A stretch of DNA of 33,262 bases from Lachnospiraceae bacterium (GCA_030531435.1 JAUNNN010000025.1:1-33262); one strand, 5' to 3'. Positions 1 to 8,397 are shown, numbered from the stretch's first letter. Notes: a model not told the origin generated them from the letters alone. Made by a program: numbers and translations.

Positions 1-2
1 AT

Positions 3-1199
3 CAGAAGAAGACTGTACGTAAGATGATTCTTAAAGATCATAAGCGTCCAGATGGTCGTGAAATCACACAGATTAGACCACTTGCAGCAGAAGTTGATCT
101 TGTTCCTAGAGTACATGGTTCAGCTATGTTTACAAGAGGACAGACACAGATTTGTGACATCACAACACTTGCTCCTCTTTCAGAGGCTCAGAAGGTTGAT
201 GGTCTTGATGCAAACGAGAACGTTAAGAGATACATCCACCACTACAACTTCCCATCATACTCTGTAGGTGAGACAAAGCCTTCAAGAGGACCAGGAAGAA
301 GAGAAATTGGACATGGAGCACTTGCAGAGAGAGCCCTTATCCCAGTTCTTCCATCAGAAGAGGAATTCCCATACGCAATTCGTTGTGTATCAGAAACATT
401 TGAATCAAACGGTTCAACATCAATGGCTTCAACATGTGCATCATGTATGTCACTTATGTCAGCTGGTGTTCCAATTAAGAAAATGGTTGCAGGTATCTCA
501 TGTGGTCTTGTAACAGGTGATACAGATGATGATTTTGTACTTCTTACAGATATCCAGGGCCTTGAAGACTTCTTCGGAGATATGGACTTCAAGGTAACAG
601 GTACAACTGATGGTATCACAGCTATTCAGATGGATATTAAGATTCATGGTCTTACACGTCCTATCGTTGAAGGTGCTATCGCAAGATGTCGTGAAGCAAG
701 ACTCTTCATCATGGATAACTGTATGAAGCCAGCAATTGCTGAGCCAAGAAAGACTGTTAACGAATATGCACCAAAGATCACTTCTATCCAGATTGATCCT
801 GAAAAGATTGGTGATGTAATCGGTAAGCAGGGTAAGGTTATTAAAGCAATTCAGGAAGAAAATGATGTTAAGATCGATATTACAGAAGAGGGTATGGTAT
901 CTATCTGCGGAATTAACAAAGATAAGATGGCAGAAGCTCAGAGAGTAATTGAAATCATCGTTAATGAATTTGAAGAAGGCAAGCTTTACACAGGTAAAGT
1001 TGTTTCAATTAAGGAGTTTGGTGCATTCTTAGAGTTCGCTCCTGGTAAGGAAGGAATGGTTCACATTTCAAAGATTGCTAAGGAAAGAATCAATCATGTA
1101 GAGGATGTTCTTACACTTGGAGATGTATGTACTGTTAAGTGCATGGGCAAGGACAAGATGGGAAGAATATCATTCTCAATAAAGGATGCTCAGGAATAA
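3..1199 (+). CDS. pnp: Polyribonucleotide nucleotidyltransferase (PNPase), 3' part
   Basis: PNPase degrades RNA 3' to 5' by phosphorolysis in the cytoplasm. The gene is cut by the window start: the frame is open from base 3, so the Met at 24 is internal and about 400 of the usual ~700 residues are visible. Counting from that Met, the second RNase PH domain covers about 1-230, with the phosphate-binding GSTS at 130-133 (GSSS in E. coli) and the catalytic GDMDFKV from 185. A KH domain follows at about 252-312 with its GKQG loop at 267-270. An S1 domain fills about 320-389 (KVVSIKEFGAFLEF, GMVHISKI). Domain order and end match a complete C-terminus. The stop lies 3 bases before the next gene, so the two are probably co-transcribed up to the terminator at 1573. 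Identity is secure. Confidence 0.97.
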   Translation, partial: QKKTVRKMILKDHKRPDGREITQIRPLAAEVDLVPRVHGSAMFTRGQTQICDITTLAPLSEAQKVDGLDANENVKRYIHHYNFPSYSVGETKPSRGPGRREIGHGALAERALIPVLPSEEEFPYAIRCVSETFESNGSTSMASTCASCMSLMSAGVPIKKMVAGISCGLVTGDTDDDFVLLTDIQGLEDFFGDMDFKVTGTTDGITAIQMDIKIHGLTRPIVEGAIARCREARLFIMDNCMKPAIAEPRKTVNEYAPKITSIQIDPEKIGDVIGKQGKVIKAIQEENDVKIDITEEGMVSICGINKDKMAEAQRVIEIIVNEFEEGKLYTGKVVSIKEFGAFLEFAPGKEGMVHISKIAKERINHVEDVLTLGDVCTVKCMGKDKMGRISFSIKDAQE

Positions 1200-1202
1200 T
1201 TT

Positions 1203-1559
1203 ATGAATTTTTGGAAAACATTTTTTATGGGAGACAGAACTCCTGCTTATTCAAATAAGCTTCCAGGTCAGTTTGTACTGACAGCAAGGCTTATTGTAGG
1301 CGGATATATTTTGTACCTAGCATATGGTTTAAAGGATGCTGTTATTAATGCAGAGAATTCCTTTAAAGCAGGTGGATTTTTAATATCGATTATTTGTTTT
1401 GTAATTTGTGGCGGATATTTTACATATGCTTCCTTAAGAGATTATGTTATTGGAAGGTTTGTTGGCGGAAAGCTAGACTTAGGCGATGAACCAGAAGATG
1501 ATATAAAAAATAACGAAGTGATATCTGAAGCAAAAGAAATAGATAATACAGACAATTAA
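1203..1559 (+). CDS. Small two-helix membrane protein, unknown function
   Basis: I do not recognise this 118-residue protein. Two hydrophobic segments at about residues 26-45 (LTARLIVGGYILYLAYGL) and 58-77 (FLISIICFVICGGYFTYASL) predict a two-helix inner-membrane protein. The N-terminus is short and aromatic (MNFWKTFFMGDRTPAY). The tail after residue 90 is acidic and low in complexity (DEPEDDIKNN), probably cytoplasmic and disordered. It begins 3 bases after the pnp stop. An AGGAA inside the end of pnp, 6 bases from the ATG, can serve as Shine-Dalgarno. A strong terminator begins 13 bases after its stop, so it ends the pnp transcript. Translation is plausible from the coupling and the ordered membrane pattern; the function is open. 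Confidence 0.8.
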   Translation: MNFWKTFFMGDRTPAYSNKLPGQFVLTARLIVGGYILYLAYGLKDAVINAENSFKAGGFLISIICFVICGGYFTYASLRDYVIGRFVGGKLDLGDEPEDDIKNNEVISEAKEIDNTDN

Positions 1560-1572
1560 AAAATAACAATCG

Positions 1573-1600
1573 GGCCGTATCGTAAGATACGGCCTTTTTT
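1573..1600 (+). terminator. Rho-independent terminator after the pnp transcript
   Basis: A perfect 9-bp stem, GGCCGTATC (1573-1581) with GATACGGCC (1586-1594), is closed by a GTAA loop of the stable GNRA type and followed by six Ts. It lies 13 bases beyond the stop of the small membrane protein. Confidence 0.95.
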
Positions 1601-1670
1601 GTAGTAGAAACGGGATAAATCATTGTAATGATGGTATGGAAATGGCTTATAAATAAAAGTTTTTTACAAG

Positions 1671-1679
1671 TTATCCACA
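1671..1679 (+). promoter_or_regulatory. DnaA box (TTATCCACA)
   Basis: Exact match to the consensus DnaA box TTATCCACA. The match to the second site, in inverted orientation at 1828-1837, extends to 10 bases (TTATCCACAC). Binding is inferred. Confidence 0.6.
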
Positions 1680-1814
1680 CAGATGCCAAAAGTTTAATTT
1701 AGATTAAATAAAACATGCCATCAAGCCTATAAAACCGTACAAACCCCTATTTTACGCGGTTTTTCGAAATGTCACATATGGACAGAATGTTACATTTAAT
1801 CATTGATGTTATTT

Positions 1815-1827
1815 TTACACAGTGTAA
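1815..1827. repeat. Palindrome TTACAC-A-GTGTAA
   Basis: Perfect 6-bp arms around one base, touching the second DnaA box on its left. It also overlaps TTTTACACA (1813-1821), one mismatch from TTATNCACA. It could be an operator or part of a DnaA-binding cluster; no regulator can be named. Confidence 0.4.
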
Positions 1828-1828
1828 G

Positions 1829-1837
1829 TGTGGATAA
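1829..1837 (-). promoter_or_regulatory. DnaA box, inverted (TGTGGATAA)
   Basis: Exact reverse complement of TTATCCACA, about 150 bases from the first box and 44 bases upstream of the deoB -35 element. Confidence 0.6.
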
Positions 1838-1880
1838 TTCGCACAGTTGTAGACATAATATGACTATATTTGGAAAATAT

Positions 1881-1909
1881 TTGAAATTGTCTGAATATTT
1901 TTTTATAAA
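1881..1909 (+). promoter_or_regulatory. Predicted sigma-A promoter of deoB
   Basis: TTGAAA (1881-1886), a 17-base spacer, then TATAAA (1904-1909); each element has one mismatch to consensus. The predicted start near 1916 gives a leader of about 105 bases. Confidence 0.55.
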
Positions 1910-2007
1910 ACAAAACATAAATGCTTTAATCAGGTAACATATGGTTATTTATTGGCCTTGTATATAGATAATATACAGTATATATGGTATGATATAAAAG
2001 ATTGTCT

Positions 2008-2014
2008 GGGAGGT
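2008..2014 (+). promoter_or_regulatory. Ribosome-binding site fixing the deoB start
   Basis: GGGAGGT lies 6 bases before the ATG at 2021. The frame is open upstream to a TTG at 1952, but that codon has no Shine-Dalgarno and the added residues do not resemble DeoB. Confidence 0.85.
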
Positions 2015-2020
2015 AGTAAT

Positions 2021-3187
2021 ATGCCAAAAAGAGTGATTTTAATTGTAATGGATAGCTTTGGAATTGGAGCAGAGCCAGATGCAGATAAGTTTGGAGATTT
2101 AGGTACAAATACACTTAAATCATGTATCTCAAGTAAGTATTTTAAAGCTGATAATTTAAAGAAATTAGGATTCTTTAATATTGATGGTGTTAAAGATTTA
2201 AAGTATACAGATGAAGAAGAAAATCCTATTGGAGCTTTTGCAAGAATGCAGGAGGCATCAATGGGCAAGGATACAACGATTGGACATTGGGAAATTGCTG
2301 GTCTTATTTCTAAAGATCCACTTCCAGTATATCCAGATGGCTTCCCTGCCGATGTTTTGGATGAGTTCTCCAAAAAGACCGGAAGAGGTGTTTTATGCAA
2401 CAAGCCATATTCAGGAACTACTGTTATAAATGAATATGGAGATGAACATGTAAAAACAGGTGATCTTATTGTATATACATCTGCTGATTCTGTATTTCAG
2501 ATTGCAGCACATGAAGACGTGGTTCCCCTTGAAACTCTTTATGAATATTGTAAAATTGCACGAGAAATTTTAAAGGGCAAACATGGCGTTGGAAGAGTAA
2601 TTGCGCGTCCATTTGTTGGTAAGGGTAATGGCAATTATGTAAGAACATCAAACAGACATGACTTTTCTCTTGTGCCACCAAGAGATACTATGCTTGATAA
2701 TATTATTAGTGCAGGTAAGAAAGTATATGCTGTTGGAAAGATAAAGGATATATTTGCAGGTAAAGGTATTTCTGAGTATGTATATACAACTGGCAATGAA
2801 GATGGAGTGAATAAAACTCTTGAGTATCTTGATACTGTAAAGGAAGGCCTTATTTTTACTAATCTTGTTGATTACGACATGCTATATGGTCATAGAAGAG
2901 ATATCGATGGTTATGCAAAGGCTGTTGCATATTTTGATGAAAGACTTCCTGAAATCATGGATAAAATGACAGATGAAGATATTCTTATAATTACAGCAGA
3001 CCATGGTTGTGACCCAGGATATACAAAAACAACTGACCATACAAGAGAGTATGTTCCATGCATTATGTACGGAACAGATGTTGAGTCAGTTAATTATGGT
3101 ACAAGAAAGACATTTGCAGATATGGGAGCAACTGTTCTTGATTATTTAGGAGTGCCATCAACAATACAAGGAAAATCACTTTTATAA
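2021..3187 (+). CDS. deoB: Phosphopentomutase
   Basis: DeoB interconverts (deoxy)ribose 1-phosphate and 5-phosphate in the cytoplasm, linking nucleoside salvage to the pentose phosphate pathway. The protein is 388 residues, a normal length, starting MPKRVILIVMDSFGIGAEPD as in the family. Asp11 in DSFGIG and the later ADHGCDP and TDHTRE segments supply the two-metal site of the alkaline-phosphatase fold. The KDTTIGHWE segment carries the threonine (85 or 86) that is phosphorylated in characterised DeoB enzymes. No nucleoside phosphorylase or aldolase gene lies beside it. The 41-base gap to prfC has no terminator, so both may share the promoter at 1881. Two DnaA boxes lie upstream. Confidence 0.97.
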   Translation: MPKRVILIVMDSFGIGAEPDADKFGDLGTNTLKSCISSKYFKADNLKKLGFFNIDGVKDLKYTDEEENPIGAFARMQEASMGKDTTIGHWEIAGLISKDPLPVYPDGFPADVLDEFSKKTGRGVLCNKPYSGTTVINEYGDEHVKTGDLIVYTSADSVFQIAAHEDVVPLETLYEYCKIAREILKGKHGVGRVIARPFVGKGNGNYVRTSNRHDFSLVPPRDTMLDNIISAGKKVYAVGKIKDIFAGKGISEYVYTTGNEDGVNKTLEYLDTVKEGLIFTNLVDYDMLYGHRRDIDGYAKAVAYFDERLPEIMDKMTDEDILIITADHGCDPGYTKTTDHTREYVPCIMYGTDVESVNYGTRKTFADMGATVLDYLGVPSTIQGKSLL

Positions 3188-3228
3188 AAACAAGTGATAT
3201 TTAATAATATAAAAGGAAATCAATAACT

Positions 3229-4818
3229 ATGTACGAACAGGAAATTAATAAGCGTCGAACATTTGCAATTATTTCGCATCCCGATGCTGGTAAAACTACA
3301 CTTACAGAAAAGTTTCTCTTATACGGCGGACAGATTAATCTTGCTGGTTCTGTAAAGGGAAAGGCTACTGCAAGACACGCAGTATCAGACTGGATGGAAA
3401 TAGAAAAGGAAAGAGGTATTTCTGTAACATCCTCAGTACTTCAGTTTAATTACGGTGGTTTTTGTATAAATATTCTAGACACACCTGGACACCAGGACTT
3501 CTCAGAGGATACATATAGAACACTTATGGCTGCCGATTCTGCAGTAATGGTTATTGATGCATCAAAGGGTGTTGAGGCTCAGACACGTAAACTTTTCAAA
3601 GTATGTGTTATGAGACATATCCCTATCTTCACATTTATAAATAAGATGGATAGAGACGCCAATGATACATTTGAGCTTCTTGATGATATTGAAAAAGAAC
3701 TTGGTATAGCTACATGCCCAATTAACTGGCCTATAGGTTCTGGTAAGAACTTTAAGGGTGTATATGATAGAAATACAAAGAATGTCGTTACATTCTCAGA
3801 TACAGAAAAGGGAACTAAGGAAGGTCACGCTGAAAGCATTGACGTCAATGATGATGCAAAACTTACTGAGTACATTGGAGAAGATGCAAAACAGTTGTTA
3901 TTTGATGAAATAGATCTTCTTGATGGAGCAAGTGCAGACTTCGATCTTGATCTTGTTAGAAAGGGAGAATTGTCTCCAGTATTTTTTGGATCAGCTCTTA
4001 CAAACTTTGGTGTTGAAATATTCTTAAAATACTTCCTTGAGATGACAACAACTCCACTTCCTAGATCATCTGATGCAGGACTTATTAATCCTACAGAAAA
4101 AGAATTCTCAGCCTTTGTATTTAAGATTCAGGCGAACATGAATAAGGCTCATAGAGACAGAATTGCTTTTATGAGAATATGTTCAGGTAGATTCGATGCT
4201 GGTATGGAAGTAAGACACGTGCAGGGAAACAAGGTTATGAGACTGTCTCAGCCACAGCAGATGATGGCAAGCTCCAGACACGTTGTTGATGAAGCATATG
4301 CAGGAGATATTATAGGCGTATTTGATCCAGGTATATTCTCAATTGGAGATACAATCTGCATGCCTAATGAGAAGTTCCAATATGAAGGTATTCCTACATT
4401 TGCACCAGAGCATTTTGCTAGAGTCCGCCAGGTGGACACAATGAAGCGTAAACAGTTCGTTAAAGGAATTACGCAGATAGCTCAGGAAGGTGCCATTCAG
4501 ATATTTATGGAATACAATTCTGGTATGGAAGAAATCATAGTAGGAGTTGTAGGTGTTCTTCAGTTTGAAGTTTTAAAGTACAGATTAGAGAATGAATACA
4601 ATGTTGATATTATACTTGAGAATCTTCCATATGAGCATATCAGGTGGATTGCAAATAAAGAAGAAGTTGATGTTTCAAAGATTACAGGAACATCTGATAT
4701 GAAACGTATTACAGATATTAAAGGTAATCCATTACTTCTGTTTGTTAATAGCTGGAGTGTTGGAATGGTTCTTGACAGAAATGAAGGTCTTGTTCTTACA
4801 GAGTTTAGTAAAGATTGA
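3229..4818 (+). CDS. prfC: Peptide chain release factor 3
   Basis: RF3 is a ribosome-bound GTPase that helps class I release factors leave after termination. Its 529 residues match the family. The GTPase motifs are all present: SHPDAGKT (16-23, G1), the RGISVTSS switch (62-69, G2), DTPGH (84-88, G3) and NKMD (138-141, G4). RF3-specific features include the FNYGGFCINILDTPGHQDFS stretch and the C-terminal FVNSWSVGMVLDRNEGL region. AAGGAA about 10 bases upstream is the ribosome-binding site. The stop TGA overlaps the next ATG by one base, coupling it to the lipoprotein gene. Confidence 0.97.
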   Translation: MYEQEINKRRTFAIISHPDAGKTTLTEKFLLYGGQINLAGSVKGKATARHAVSDWMEIEKERGISVTSSVLQFNYGGFCINILDTPGHQDFSEDTYRTLMAADSAVMVIDASKGVEAQTRKLFKVCVMRHIPIFTFINKMDRDANDTFELLDDIEKELGIATCPINWPIGSGKNFKGVYDRNTKNVVTFSDTEKGTKEGHAESIDVNDDAKLTEYIGEDAKQLLFDEIDLLDGASADFDLDLVRKGELSPVFFGSALTNFGVEIFLKYFLEMTTTPLPRSSDAGLINPTEKEFSAFVFKIQANMNKAHRDRIAFMRICSGRFDAGMEVRHVQGNKVMRLSQPQQMMASSRHVVDEAYAGDIIGVFDPGIFSIGDTICMPNEKFQYEGIPTFAPEHFARVRQVDTMKRKQFVKGITQIAQEGAIQIFMEYNSGMEEIIVGVVGVLQFEVLKYRLENEYNVDIILENLPYEHIRWIANKEEVDVSKITGTSDMKRITDIKGNPLLLFVNSWSVGMVLDRNEGLVLTEFSKD

Positions 4819-6092
4819 TGAATAACACTAGGTATTTTAAAAGAACAAATTTAATAATGGTATTAGTCATCATTACATCTGTAATTCTGACTGGATGCAG
4901 TAGCTTGTCAAACGTTGGAAGTTCAATTAAAAAGAACATTTCAAAAGAAGTGGCTACTGAAGTCGAGAAAAAGGAAGATGATATTATTGTTGTTGAAAAA
5001 ATAGAAGAGGTAGGCTCGGAAGAAGACAACAATACATCAGAGCTTTCTGGTATCGATTTTGCAAAAGCCAAAGAAGAAATTATTTCAGATGAATCAAGAT
5101 ACTATGCATATTCAAAGCTTAATGATGATGAGCGAATTGTATATACAGAAATATTAAGTATATTAAGCACACTTGGAAAAGATGTAAAAGTATCATCCCT
5201 TGATACAGAGCTTATTGATAAAGCTTTTAAGTGCGTATTGATTGATCATCCTGAGTTATTCTATATTTCTGGTTATTCATTCACAAAGTTTCTGCGTGGT
5301 GATAACTTAGAAAAAATTACAGTTACAGGAACATATTTCATGTCTGAAAAAGAAGTGGCTCAGGCGATGGAAAGAGTTGAGCAATATACTAATGAATGTA
5401 TAAGCGGATATTCAGGCGGGGTAGACGAATACAATAAAGTTAAGTATGTCTATGAATATCTCATAAAAAATAACGAGTATGATTTAACTGCAATCAACAA
5501 CCAGAACATTTTGAGTGTAGTAGATGAGCATAGAACTGTGTGTCAGGGCTACGCAAAGATGACCCAGTATATCCTTAATAAGATGGGAGTTTTCTGTACA
5601 TTATGCGAGGGAATTGTTAAAGGTAGTGAAGCTCACGTATGGAATATTGTTAAGATAAATGGTGAATACTATCATGTTGATACTACATGGGGAGACGCCA
5701 GTTATAATTTATCTAGTGAATCAGATGCTAGCCTAAAAGCCCCTGAAGTAAACTATGATTATTTATGCGTTAATGACGATAAGATTTCAGAAGCACATGT
5801 TATTAAAAACAGAGTAGAGTGCCCTTCATGTACATCAATGGATGCTAACTACTATGTGATGGAAGGGTTGTATTTTACAGAGGTAAATACAGATCAGATT
5901 AAAGAAGCATTTGATAAGGCAAGAGAAAATAACGATGCATATGTTACGCTAAAATGTGAAAATGCAAATGTATATGCAGCAATGCATACACACCTTATAG
6001 AAAACCAAAAGGTGTTTGATTATCTTGCAGGAAATACTAATGTAAATTATTTAGAATTTAAAGAAGAGTGTCGTATATCATTCTATTTATAA
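4818..6092 (+). CDS. Transglutaminase-like lipoprotein
   Basis: The first 27 residues form a lipoprotein signal: basic start, hydrophobic core, and lipobox ILTGC with Cys27 as predicted lipid anchor. An acidic linker (about 40-75, rich in E, D and K) follows. The domain near residues 200-300 carries the transglutaminase-like triad: Cys242 in TVCQGYAKM, His273 in EAHVWN and Asp288 in YHVDTTWGD. Such surface proteins may be cysteine proteases, amidases or transferases acting on cell-wall or protein substrates; the substrate is not predictable. The ATG at 4818 overlaps the prfC stop (TGATG) with only a weak Shine-Dalgarno, so translation is probably coupled to prfC. A TTG one codon earlier is a less likely start. 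The C-terminal ~100 residues are not recognised. Confidence 0.85.
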   Translation: MNNTRYFKRTNLIMVLVIITSVILTGCSSLSNVGSSIKKNISKEVATEVEKKEDDIIVVEKIEEVGSEEDNNTSELSGIDFAKAKEEIISDESRYYAYSKLNDDERIVYTEILSILSTLGKDVKVSSLDTELIDKAFKCVLIDHPELFYISGYSFTKFLRGDNLEKITVTGTYFMSEKEVAQAMERVEQYTNECISGYSGGVDEYNKVKYVYEYLIKNNEYDLTAINNQNILSVVDEHRTVCQGYAKMTQYILNKMGVFCTLCEGIVKGSEAHVWNIVKINGEYYHVDTTWGDASYNLSSESDASLKAPEVNYDYLCVNDDKISEAHVIKNRVECPSCTSMDANYYVMEGLYFTEVNTDQIKEAFDKARENNDAYVTLKCENANVYAAMHTHLIENQKVFDYLAGNTNVNYLEFKEECRISFYL

Positions 6093-6116
6093 ATGTGGTG
6101 TTTTTAACTAGAAATA

Positions 6117-6125
6117 TGATATAAT
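6117..6125 (+). promoter_or_regulatory. Extended -10 promoter of the asp23-recN operon
   Basis: TGA-TATAAT is a perfect -10 with the extended TGN motif; the -35 region is poor. The predicted start near 6132 lies about 54 bases before asp23. It is the only obvious promoter for the nine-gene cluster. Confidence 0.5.
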
Positions 6126-6185
6126 CACTCTATGTAATCATTTTATTAATTCGGTTTAATAAACGAATTTGATAGGAGGTCCACA

Positions 6186-6563
6186 ATGGCTAAAGAAATT
6201 GGTGAAAAGAGCATAATGCTTGCTAACGAAGTATTAGGTGAGGTTAGAATAGCTGATTCAGTTATTGGTAATATAGCAGTTCTTGCTGCAAAAGAAACAG
6301 ATGGTGTTGCAAACGTTTTAGGCAATTCAGCAAATGAGTTAATGAATAAGGTTGGCGTTAAGGGATACCAGAGAGGTGTTAAAGTTGAAATAATCGAAAA
6401 TGTTGTTTCAGTAGACCTTGCATTAATTATTGCTTATGGCTATAACATTCCAGCAACATGTAAGAAAGTACAGGATAAGGTTAAGGCTTCTATCGAGAAT
6501 ATGACAGGCCTTGAGGTTGGCGATGTAAATATTAAAATCGCTGGTATGGATCTTGAGTCATGA
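6186..6563 (+). CDS. Asp23/Gls24 family envelope-stress protein (YqhY-like)
   Basis: The 125-residue protein has the Asp23/Gls24 pattern: GEVRIADSVIGNIAVLAAKETDGVANV near the start, then GVKVEIIENVVSVDLALIIAYGYNIPATCKKVQDKVKASIENMTGLEVGDVNIKI-like strands (here cited as one family block). B. subtilis YqhY lies at the same place, just upstream of nusB, and has been linked to control of fatty acid synthesis; other members are envelope-stress factors. The role here is not established. The start has an excellent AGGAGG ribosome-binding site, and the stop overlaps nusB in an ATGA. It heads the operon. Confidence 0.9.
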   Translation: MAKEIGEKSIMLANEVLGEVRIADSVIGNIAVLAAKETDGVANVLGNSANELMNKVGVKGYQRGVKVEIIENVVSVDLALIIAYGYNIPATCKKVQDKVKASIENMTGLEVGDVNIKIAGMDLES

Positions 6564-6997
6564 AAAGAACACAAATTAGAGAGCAGATTTTCAAACTTCT
6601 CTTCAGACATGAATTTAATGATGTAGCAGATATGCCTGAGCAAATCAGGTTATTCTTTGAACGTCCAGCTATTGAAGAAGATGAGAATAAGTCAAAGGAC
6701 GTAACATTCACTGATGATGAAGAGAAATATATTTTAGATAAGTATGAGAGCATCGTTGAGAAAATTGACACAATAGATGCTATGATTACTGACACAGCTA
6801 AAGGCTGGAGCGCAGAAAGACTTGGAAAAGTTGATCTTACAGTTTTAAGATTAGCTATTTATGAGATGAAATACGACGAAGATATACCTGTAAGCGTAGC
6901 TATTGATGAAGCTGTTGAGCTTGCAAAGAAGTTTGGCCAGGATGAGTCAGGTGCCTTTGTTAATGGTATATTGGCAAAAATAGCCAAACAGGACTAA
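6560..6997 (+). CDS. nusB: Transcription antitermination factor NusB
   Basis: NusB binds boxA RNA with NusE (ribosomal protein S10) and promotes antitermination, especially of rRNA operons. The 145-residue all-helical protein begins with RTQIREQIFKLLFRHEF. It carries the family's C-terminal signature: LTVLRLAIYEMKYDEDIPVS followed by VAIDEAVELAKKFGQDESGA and FVNGILAKI. The start overlaps the asp23 stop in ATGA, and the stop overlaps the xseA start by one base, so translation is coupled on both sides. folD, which follows nusB in B. subtilis, is absent. Confidence 0.96.
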   Translation: MKRTQIREQIFKLLFRHEFNDVADMPEQIRLFFERPAIEEDENKSKDVTFTDDEEKYILDKYESIVEKIDTIDAMITDTAKGWSAERLGKVDLTVLRLAIYEMKYDEDIPVSVAIDEAVELAKKFGQDESGAFVNGILAKIAKQD

Positions 6998-8193
6998 TGG
7001 GAAGCGTATATTCAGTTACACAAATCAATTCATATATAAAAAACATGTTTTCGCAGGATTATTTGCTGCATTCTGTTTATGTTAAGGGAGAGGTAAGTAA
7101 TGTTAAGTACCACTCCTCAGGTCACATTTATTTTACAATGAAAGATAGCGCAGGTACTCTTGCCTGCGTGATGTTTGCTGGTAACAGGAGTGGACTTAAG
7201 TTCACTATGCAAGAAGGCCAGCAGATTATATGTGGTGGTTCAGTTGATATTTACCAAAGAGATGGTAAATATCAACTTTATGCTAAAGAAATTACTCTTG
7301 ATGGAGCTGGGGCTTTGTATGAAAAGTATGAAAAGCTTAAAGCTGAACTTGAAGAGATGGGTATGTTTTCTGATGAATATAAGAAAAAGATACCAAAGTT
7401 TTCAAGACGCATAGGAGTAATAACAGCAAAGACTGGTGCAGCAATCCAGGACATAATTAATATTTCAAAAAGAAGAAATCCATATGTTCAGCTAGTTTTA
7501 TATCCTGCAACAGTTCAGGGTGATGGTGCAGCTGAGACTATAGTTAATGGTATAAGAGCTCTTGACAGAGATGATATTGATGTAATTATTGTTGGCCGTG
7601 GTGGTGGTTCTATCGAGGACTTATGGGCCTTTAATGAAGAAATAGTTGCAAGAGCTATATTTGATTGTTCTACACCGATTGTATCTGCAGTAGGACATGA
7701 AACAGATTTTACAATTGCAGATTTTGTGTCAGATTTAAGAGCACCGACTCCATCGGCTGCAGCTGAATTAACAGTTTTTTCTATTTCAGAATTTGATGCA
7801 ATGCTAGATGGCTATAAGGAATCCCTAAAAAGGGAGATGCTAAAGCGCATTCAGGATAAAAAGCTTACACTTGAAAGGTATAAACTTCTCATAGACAGAA
7901 AGAATCCTGAGACAATAATCAGAGAAAAGAGAATGCAGTATATAAGAAGTCAGGAACGCCTGATAGATATAATGCATGAAATTATTAATAGAAAACGACA
8001 TACGTATGAGCTATTAATTGAGCAAATGAAAGCGCTTTCTCCACTTGAAAAGCTTTCATCTGGATATGCCCATGTTGAGAATAGTAGTGGAGCTACAGTA
8101 AAGTCAGTACAGAATATAAATATTGGAGATAAGCTAAAGCTTAGTCTTAAAGATGGAACCGTGTTAACGGAGGTAATAGAAGTAAATGAGTAA
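6997..8193 (+). CDS. xseA: Exodeoxyribonuclease VII large subunit
   Basis: XseA is the catalytic subunit of exonuclease VII, which degrades single-stranded DNA to oligonucleotides in repair. The protein is 398 residues, within the family range. An N-terminal OB-fold (about 1-100) contains VKGEVSNVKYHSSGHIYFTM. The catalytic core includes RRIGVITAKTGAAIQDI, IIVGRGGGSIEDLWAFN and SAVGHETDFTIADFVSDLRA, followed by APTPSAAAEL and a long helical C-terminus that binds XseB. Translation starts at an ATG overlapping the nusB stop, and the end overlaps xseB by 8 bases. Side-by-side coupling suits complex assembly. Confidence 0.97.
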   Translation: MGSVYSVTQINSYIKNMFSQDYLLHSVYVKGEVSNVKYHSSGHIYFTMKDSAGTLACVMFAGNRSGLKFTMQEGQQIICGGSVDIYQRDGKYQLYAKEITLDGAGALYEKYEKLKAELEEMGMFSDEYKKKIPKFSRRIGVITAKTGAAIQDIINISKRRNPYVQLVLYPATVQGDGAAETIVNGIRALDRDDIDVIIVGRGGGSIEDLWAFNEEIVARAIFDCSTPIVSAVGHETDFTIADFVSDLRAPTPSAAAELTVFSISEFDAMLDGYKESLKREMLKRIQDKKLTLERYKLLIDRKNPETIIREKRMQYIRSQERLIDIMHEIINRKRHTYELLIEQMKALSPLEKLSSGYAHVENSSGATVKSVQNINIGDKLKLSLKDGTVLTEVIEVNE

Positions 8194-8386
8194 AGAAGAA
8201 ATAGAAGCATTATCACTTGAAGAGTCTTTTGAAAAAATAGAAGAACTTATGAATGTAATGAGCGATGACAATATTCCTCTTGAAAAGTCGTTTGAGTTAT
8301 ATAAAGAGGGAATGGAGCTTTTAAACAACTGTAATGTCAAGATTGACAGGGTTGAAAAGGAAGTACAGGATATTACAAACGAGTAA
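8186..8386 (+). CDS. xseB: Exodeoxyribonuclease VII small subunit
   Basis: At 66 residues this matches the short helical-hairpin XseB family. The signature includes SLEESFEKIEELMNVMSDDN and IPLEKSFELYKEGMELLNNC. Several copies bind the coiled-coil region of XseA. The start lies inside the last codons of xseA (ATGAGTAA). Only 11 bases separate its stop from dxs, whereas in Bacillus and many clostridia the prenyl transferase gene ispA sits between them. Confidence 0.95.
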   Translation: MSKEEIEALSLEESFEKIEELMNVMSDDNIPLEKSFELYKEGMELLNNCNVKIDRVEKEVQDITNE

Positions 8387-8397
8387 CGGTGAAATAA

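Larger units (their letters stand above)
1560..2020. other. 461-base intergenic region before deoB
   Basis: No gene is visible in this gap. It holds the pnp terminator (1573-1600), two perfect inverted DnaA boxes (1671-1679 and 1829-1837), a TTACAC-A-GTGTAA palindrome (1815-1827), a near-consensus promoter (1881-1909) and the deoB ribosome-binding site (2008-2014). From 1855 to 2000 it is very AT-rich. I see nothing recognisable between 1690 and 1810. Confidence 0.7.

Noticed and set aside
1952-2020. Upstream TTG start extending deoB by 23 codons
   Set aside because: No Shine-Dalgarno for it, the added residues are unlike DeoB, and GGGAGGT fits the ATG at 2021.
1560-2020. Replication origin
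   Set aside because: Two DnaA boxes and AT-rich DNA are suggestive, but dnaA, dnaN and the usual origin neighbours are absent and a full box cluster is missing.
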